NCBI GenBank assembly: GCA_905250115.1
Contig: CAJNOI010000004.1
Span: forward strand, 831,729 to 895,728
Direction of reading: 5' to 3'
DNA length: 64,000 nt
Origin: Adineta steineri
Lineage: Eukaryota > Rotifera > Eurotatoria > Adinetida > Adinetidae
The translations under genes and the position numbers were made by a program. Of the stretch, positions 59,737-64,000 are shown one piece after another; within the stretch, counting starts at the first letter, position 1; every line of letters starts with the position of its first letter. A model generated the notes under the pieces. The model ran no database searches and was not told where the DNA came from. It worked only from the letters and a program-made list of their open reading frames with translations.

Positions 59737-62700
59737 ATGAAGATTTCACAACAAATATGGAATGATCTATTGATGACACCAAATAATCGCAGTGTCACTC
59801 AAATCAAATATACAGATAATGGTGTGTGTGTTTTGAAATTTTAATTGAAACGAAAAAAAACGATTGTTTTGAAATATATTATTTAGAATGGTTAAATGAA
59901 CTGATTTGTTTTGTTGTCAATGGTTCTTATGAGAAATTATTTAATGAAAATCCAAATCTACGAGATTTCATCAATAAAACTCATGATGATATTCAATCGA
60001 TTGAGATTATGAATAAATTAAATCATGATCAAGAGTTAGTTAGAAAAATCAATTGAATTTTTTTTAAGAAAATTCTATTTTTATTTTATTTTAAAAGACT
60101 TGTTGATTTATTGTATGTTCTCATTGGTATTGCATATCTTCAATTGTTTATTATTAATAATTTTCTCGGACCTAAAATTGAACTTGATAATGATGTTGAA
60201 CAATCAATATCAGAAGTAGTTATGATACTATTATTGATATATTATTTTTCTTATATTTTTTATTTCAAGAGTTCAATCAATGAATTATTAACCTGTGATG
60301 GTGTAGTACCGGTTTCAACTGTTCAACATTTAGATTATTTATATCAAGCAACAAAAGTATTTAATGTTGAAAGAAATACTAATTGGGTATGAATATTTTA
60401 TCAATTACTCTCATAAAGGAAATTTATACCTTAGATTGGATTAATATTTATCATTGAGTCTAAATAGAAACATGTTATTTCGCAATGTTTGGATCCAGGT
60501 TTAGATCCGAACTTTTTCACCTCTCGAATCTCTAAAGACTTTTTTAAAATGTTGATTTGAAGATTCTCCTGAGAAAACTTGTTTTTCACTCATTCTATTT
60601 TTATAACAATTCTTCAGAGATTTTATTAGTTTGCCAAGATTCTCAAAGGATTAATTATCCAAATAGTTTATCTAACAGTATTAATATACTAAGAAAATAT
60701 TTTTTCTTATACATATATGTTTAAATATTAGACTGATTATTGGTGGACAATGCGGACATTATTTACTCATCAAAAAATGTTGGAAGAACGTTCAATGACA
60801 TTATGTGATAATATTCAACGAAGCATTGATAAACGTAATAATGACATCAATATATATTTAAAAAAAATACTTCTTATTTATTTTAGTTCTTGCTTATCAA
60901 TCGGAAATGGATAAGTAAAAATAATTCATTGATTCAATCATAATATAAAATTCATTTTTTCTATTATTAGAACACAACAAATTTTATTCTTTATTGAAAT
61001 GGCTTATGCATCTCAATATTATTATAACTGGAAACAAGTCGAAACAGCTAAAGCTCAAATTATTGAATTATCAGGTTTAGAAATTAATTTAACAGGTACA
61101 AAAAAGGATTTTGTTTTATTTATGAAATAAATTATTTATTTAATTAAAGGACAACTTGGTAAACGAACACGTTATCAATTAAATAATACATCTCAATTAC
61201 TTCTTGATATTACAAGAAAAGATTTACAGCAAACATCAACTAATAATAACAAAACAAATGAAGAAATTTCAATATTACCTAAAGTAAATATAGATCTATT
61301 TAAAAAAATTTCGAACTTTTCGGTTTTTTCTTCTTCTAAAGAATCTTGCATTGAATGATGATGTTGTCCTTAATCAAATACAATTTGAAAATGAAAGTGA
61401 TAATCAAAATTTGACTATTCAATTAAATGTTATTGAACAATTAGCATTATTATTAATTATGTTCGTTATTTATTTTATTTATTTATTATCAAATATTTTA
61501 TTTCTTTCGTATTTAGATCTGATCGTCAAGTTAATAATCCACGTCATGAAATTACAACAGAAGAACAATTAGCTTTTCTAACTGTATGTATGCAATACAT
61601 GATAATATAAATTACTATCATCAAAATAAAGTTCATGTTTTCTGCTAATCATTACGAATAGGGATGTGCCGAGAGGTTCGGTCTCAGTACATGCTGAATT
61701 ACGAACTGATTGAGTTTAATGCAATGAAGAATTTTTACCATCTATTGTAGTTTAATATAGAATAAGTAGTAGGAATAGAAATAGTAAACAGTGTTAATAG
61801 GAAAAACTTCTAGAAATGTAGAGTTATAAAGTAATTAGTTTTAAATAATATAGGACATTTGTCTAAACTGTCGTTTAGTACTATTTATAATTTCATGAAG
61901 AACTTCAATCAGAATCAAAGTGAAGTGTTGTCTATCCTAGTTTCCGTTCGGCATTCTCTGTATTGATAATATCCTGTCGTGTCTTACATCTTGACTATAT
62001 TTTACGTAAAGAATTTTCAAAAAAACTTCTGTCATATATCTTATTAACTTGTCATGAAAAGATTTGATTTTGATAGAAAATGAATTCATTGTATTACGAC
62101 GTAACTTATCTTCTTTCCATTTCATAGATTAGTAAAATTAACTACCATTCTTTTTAAGAGAATATATTGGATTTTATATTTATCTTGATGAATATGGAAA
62201 TCTATTTTTTTTTTATTAAATAGTATATATTAGCTCGGCCAATAAATTGGTGTATTCAAACATGTTCACTTACATTTCGTTGTCAACATGAAACAGAAAG
62301 TAGTCGTAAAATTGAACGAACATTATTACAATTACAAGTAAATCAAAATTATAAAATATAAATATATATTCAACTAATTTCTTATTTGTTAATTAGGAAT
62401 TAATTGATCAACAAGATAATAAAGATCCTTCAAGTTCATTTCGTTTAGAATATTTTCATTCAACACCAGTATATCCAACATGGAAATTAAAAGTAAAATA
62501 AAATTTATTTTTTTGTGCTAAGTAATTTCTTTATTAGAGTGACATTGCTAATATTTATGTTAAACTTGGTCTCGTCAATAATGCACTTGATTTATATTTA
62601 CATTTAAAAAAATGGTCTGATGTTATATCATGCTATCAAATATTAAAAAAACTTTCTTTAGTAAGTTGAAATTAGTTGGAATAATAGCGAGTGATTTAAG

Positions 62701-64000
62701 ATTTGGTTTTATTTTTAGGCTGAACATGTAATTCGTGAACAATTAAAAATTAAAGAAACACCAGATTTATTATGTTCATTAGGTGAAGTAACTGATGAAT
62801 TCGAATATTTTGAACGTGCATGGATATTAAGTAAAGAACGTAATGGACGTGCACAACGTTTAATGGGAAAATATTATTTTAATCGAGGAAATGTAAAGCA
62901 TAGATTTAAATTTGTTTATTTTACTTCATTGTTTTTTTCTAGTATGAAAAAGCTTGTGAACATTTAGTGAAAGCAGTTGAAATTAATTCTTTACAGGTAT
63001 TGAAAATAAAATCATATACTTATTATATATTAACTCAATGTTTTAATTAGCATGACACATGGTTTTGGCTTGGTAGCGCAGCATTTCGTACAGAAAAATG
63101 GGAATTAGGTGCACGAGCTTATAGTCGTTGTACTAATATTGAATCTGATGTAAGTTGATAATTCGAGAGAAAATCTTTACAAAAATTCTTATTATTTAAT
63201 GATAAACTCATCTTTTGATGTTATGAGAATTGATATAAAAAAAGAAATTATCATAGAATTCGTTTAAGATATATATATGCTAAGGATGATTAATTCGCTA
63301 GTCAAGTCTTATTGGATCTTAGACGAAATCACTAATCATTCGATCGAATTTAGTATGAGTTTATCTGTTTGTGTAGCAACGATAATTTATTGATATTTGG
63401 TGGATAAACAGCAAATGATTCTCTAACGAAGAATATTTGAATATCAAGAGCACCATGCATGTTTAAATTCTCGATTAAGTATTGCTAATTGTATTGAATA
63501 AATTCATCCCGATTCCTAAATATATTTTCAAACGAAATCGTTTACTGATATTCTCTTACTTAAATTTGCTTGTTATTTGATTATGAAAATACTTCATCGA
63601 TATTATTTATTCAGTTGACGATGAATTTTTTTGATACATATATTATTAATGTTTACATTTTTTTAATATAGAATTTTGAAGCATGGAATAATTTAGCTGC
63701 ATGTCATACAAAGTTAAAACAAAAGTAAAAAAAAGAATATTTTTATATGATAATTAGAAATGAATTGATTGACATTTTTCTAGAGATAGGGCACATAAAG
63801 TTTTTATTGAAGCTATTAAATGTAATTATGATAATTGGAAAGTATGGGAAAACTTTCTTTGGGTATGTTTTATTTAATTATAAAAAAACTATTTTGATAA
63901 AAATTAATTTATTATTACTACTAAGACTAGTGCTGATTGTGGAGAAATTGATGATGTTATTCAAGCTTATCATCGTTTGTTAGATTTGAAAACTAAATAT
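59737..64000 (+). CDS. TTC27: TTC27 tetratricopeptide-repeat protein (3' end beyond window)
   Basis: Nineteen exons are visible, 637 residues to the window edge: 59737-59821, 59887-60034, 60098-60215, 60270-60386, 60732-60834, 60887-60914, 60971-61095, 61150-61283, 61342-61460, 61517-61583, 62224-62337, 62397-62492, 62538-62660, 62719-62892, 62943-62996, 63051-63149, 63672-63724, 63784-63862 and 63926-64000. TTC27 (yeast Emw1 family) is a helical TPR protein implicated in pre-mRNA splicing-factor assembly and cell-wall or ribosome-related processes in different species. Matching blocks are TDYWWTMRTLFTHQKMLEER, AQIIELSGLEINLTGQLGKR, ALDLYLHLKKWSDVISCYQ, ETPDLLCSLGEV and DTWFWLGSAAFR. The TPR core ends NFEAWNNLAACHTKLKQK, AIKCNYDNWKVWENFL, DVIQAYHRLLDLKTKY. 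The N-terminus is diverged. An acceptor-like CATTTTTAG lies 7 nt before the ATG. Exon 9's donor (GTTCGT) is non-consensus but needed for frame. Confidence 0.92.

Noticed and set aside
1-64000. CRISPR arrays, bacterial operons, phage or plasmid features
   Set aside because: None seen. Spliceosomal introns in nearly every gene and animal protein families throughout show a eukaryotic nuclear sequence.

Overview
This is a eukaryotic, AT-rich, intron-rich stretch, most likely from a rotifer and probably a bdelloid. That assignment is inferred from four things: very short GT-AG introns (mostly 45-80 bp), animal-only families (Shaker-type K+ channel, cadherin, EPB41L5, ZASP/PDZ-LIM, RAB3), an F-box/LRR protein of a kind I associate with bdelloids, and acceptor-like AG sites a few bases before several start codons, as expected with spliced-leader trans-splicing. 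No species can be named from the sequence. There is one assembly gap of exactly 100 N (11598-11697). I spliced every gene by hand. For each complete multi-exon model the summed exon length is a multiple of three and the frame stays open.

Layout. Left block, minus strand: the 5' end of CDC37 (cut by the window edge) and a complete RTRAF. A small secreted Cys-rich protein (+) follows at 5.6-6.3 kb, then a double SET-like protein (-) at 7.7-8.6 kb. Next are the 3' end of a cadherin (-), whose 5' part is missing at the gap, and a complete Shaker-class Kv channel (-, 11.9-14.7 kb). A gene-poor 3.3 kb precedes a compact plus-strand group: REV1, METTL5, a ZASP-like PDZ protein and a PLAC8 protein. 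A secreted EB/EGF-like protein (-) sits at 26.2-27.7 kb.

The middle holds an EF-hand NCS-like protein (+), EPB41L5/Yurt (+, 16 exons), RAB3 (+), PIGA (+) and, only 27 bp after the PIGA stop, an F-box/LRR gene (+). The 2.4 kb intron of the F-box gene contains a complete antisense gene for a probable GPI-anchored protein. After 4.4 kb without a recognisable gene come a glycosyltransferase-like protein (+), TBPL1/TRF2 (+), a low-complexity protein with a duplicated motif (+), and TTC27 (+), which runs off the right edge.

Most interesting points. (1) RAB3 carries two tandem 125-nt exons, in the same phase, that encode alternative versions of the segment holding the NKxD guanine-specificity motif. 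Only one can be used per mRNA without losing frame. (2) The PIGA/F-box junction looks like an operon with an internal trans-splice acceptor, and similar acceptors precede CDC37, RTRAF, METTL5, RAB3 and TTC27. (3) There is an antisense gene nested in the F-box intron. (4) Several proteins have unusual architecture: the double SET protein, the Kv channel with an enlarged pore turret, the N-myristoylatable glycosyltransferase-like protein, and the duplicated QPDGS motif protein.

Most genes here are ordinary conserved animal genes with no obvious functional link to each other.
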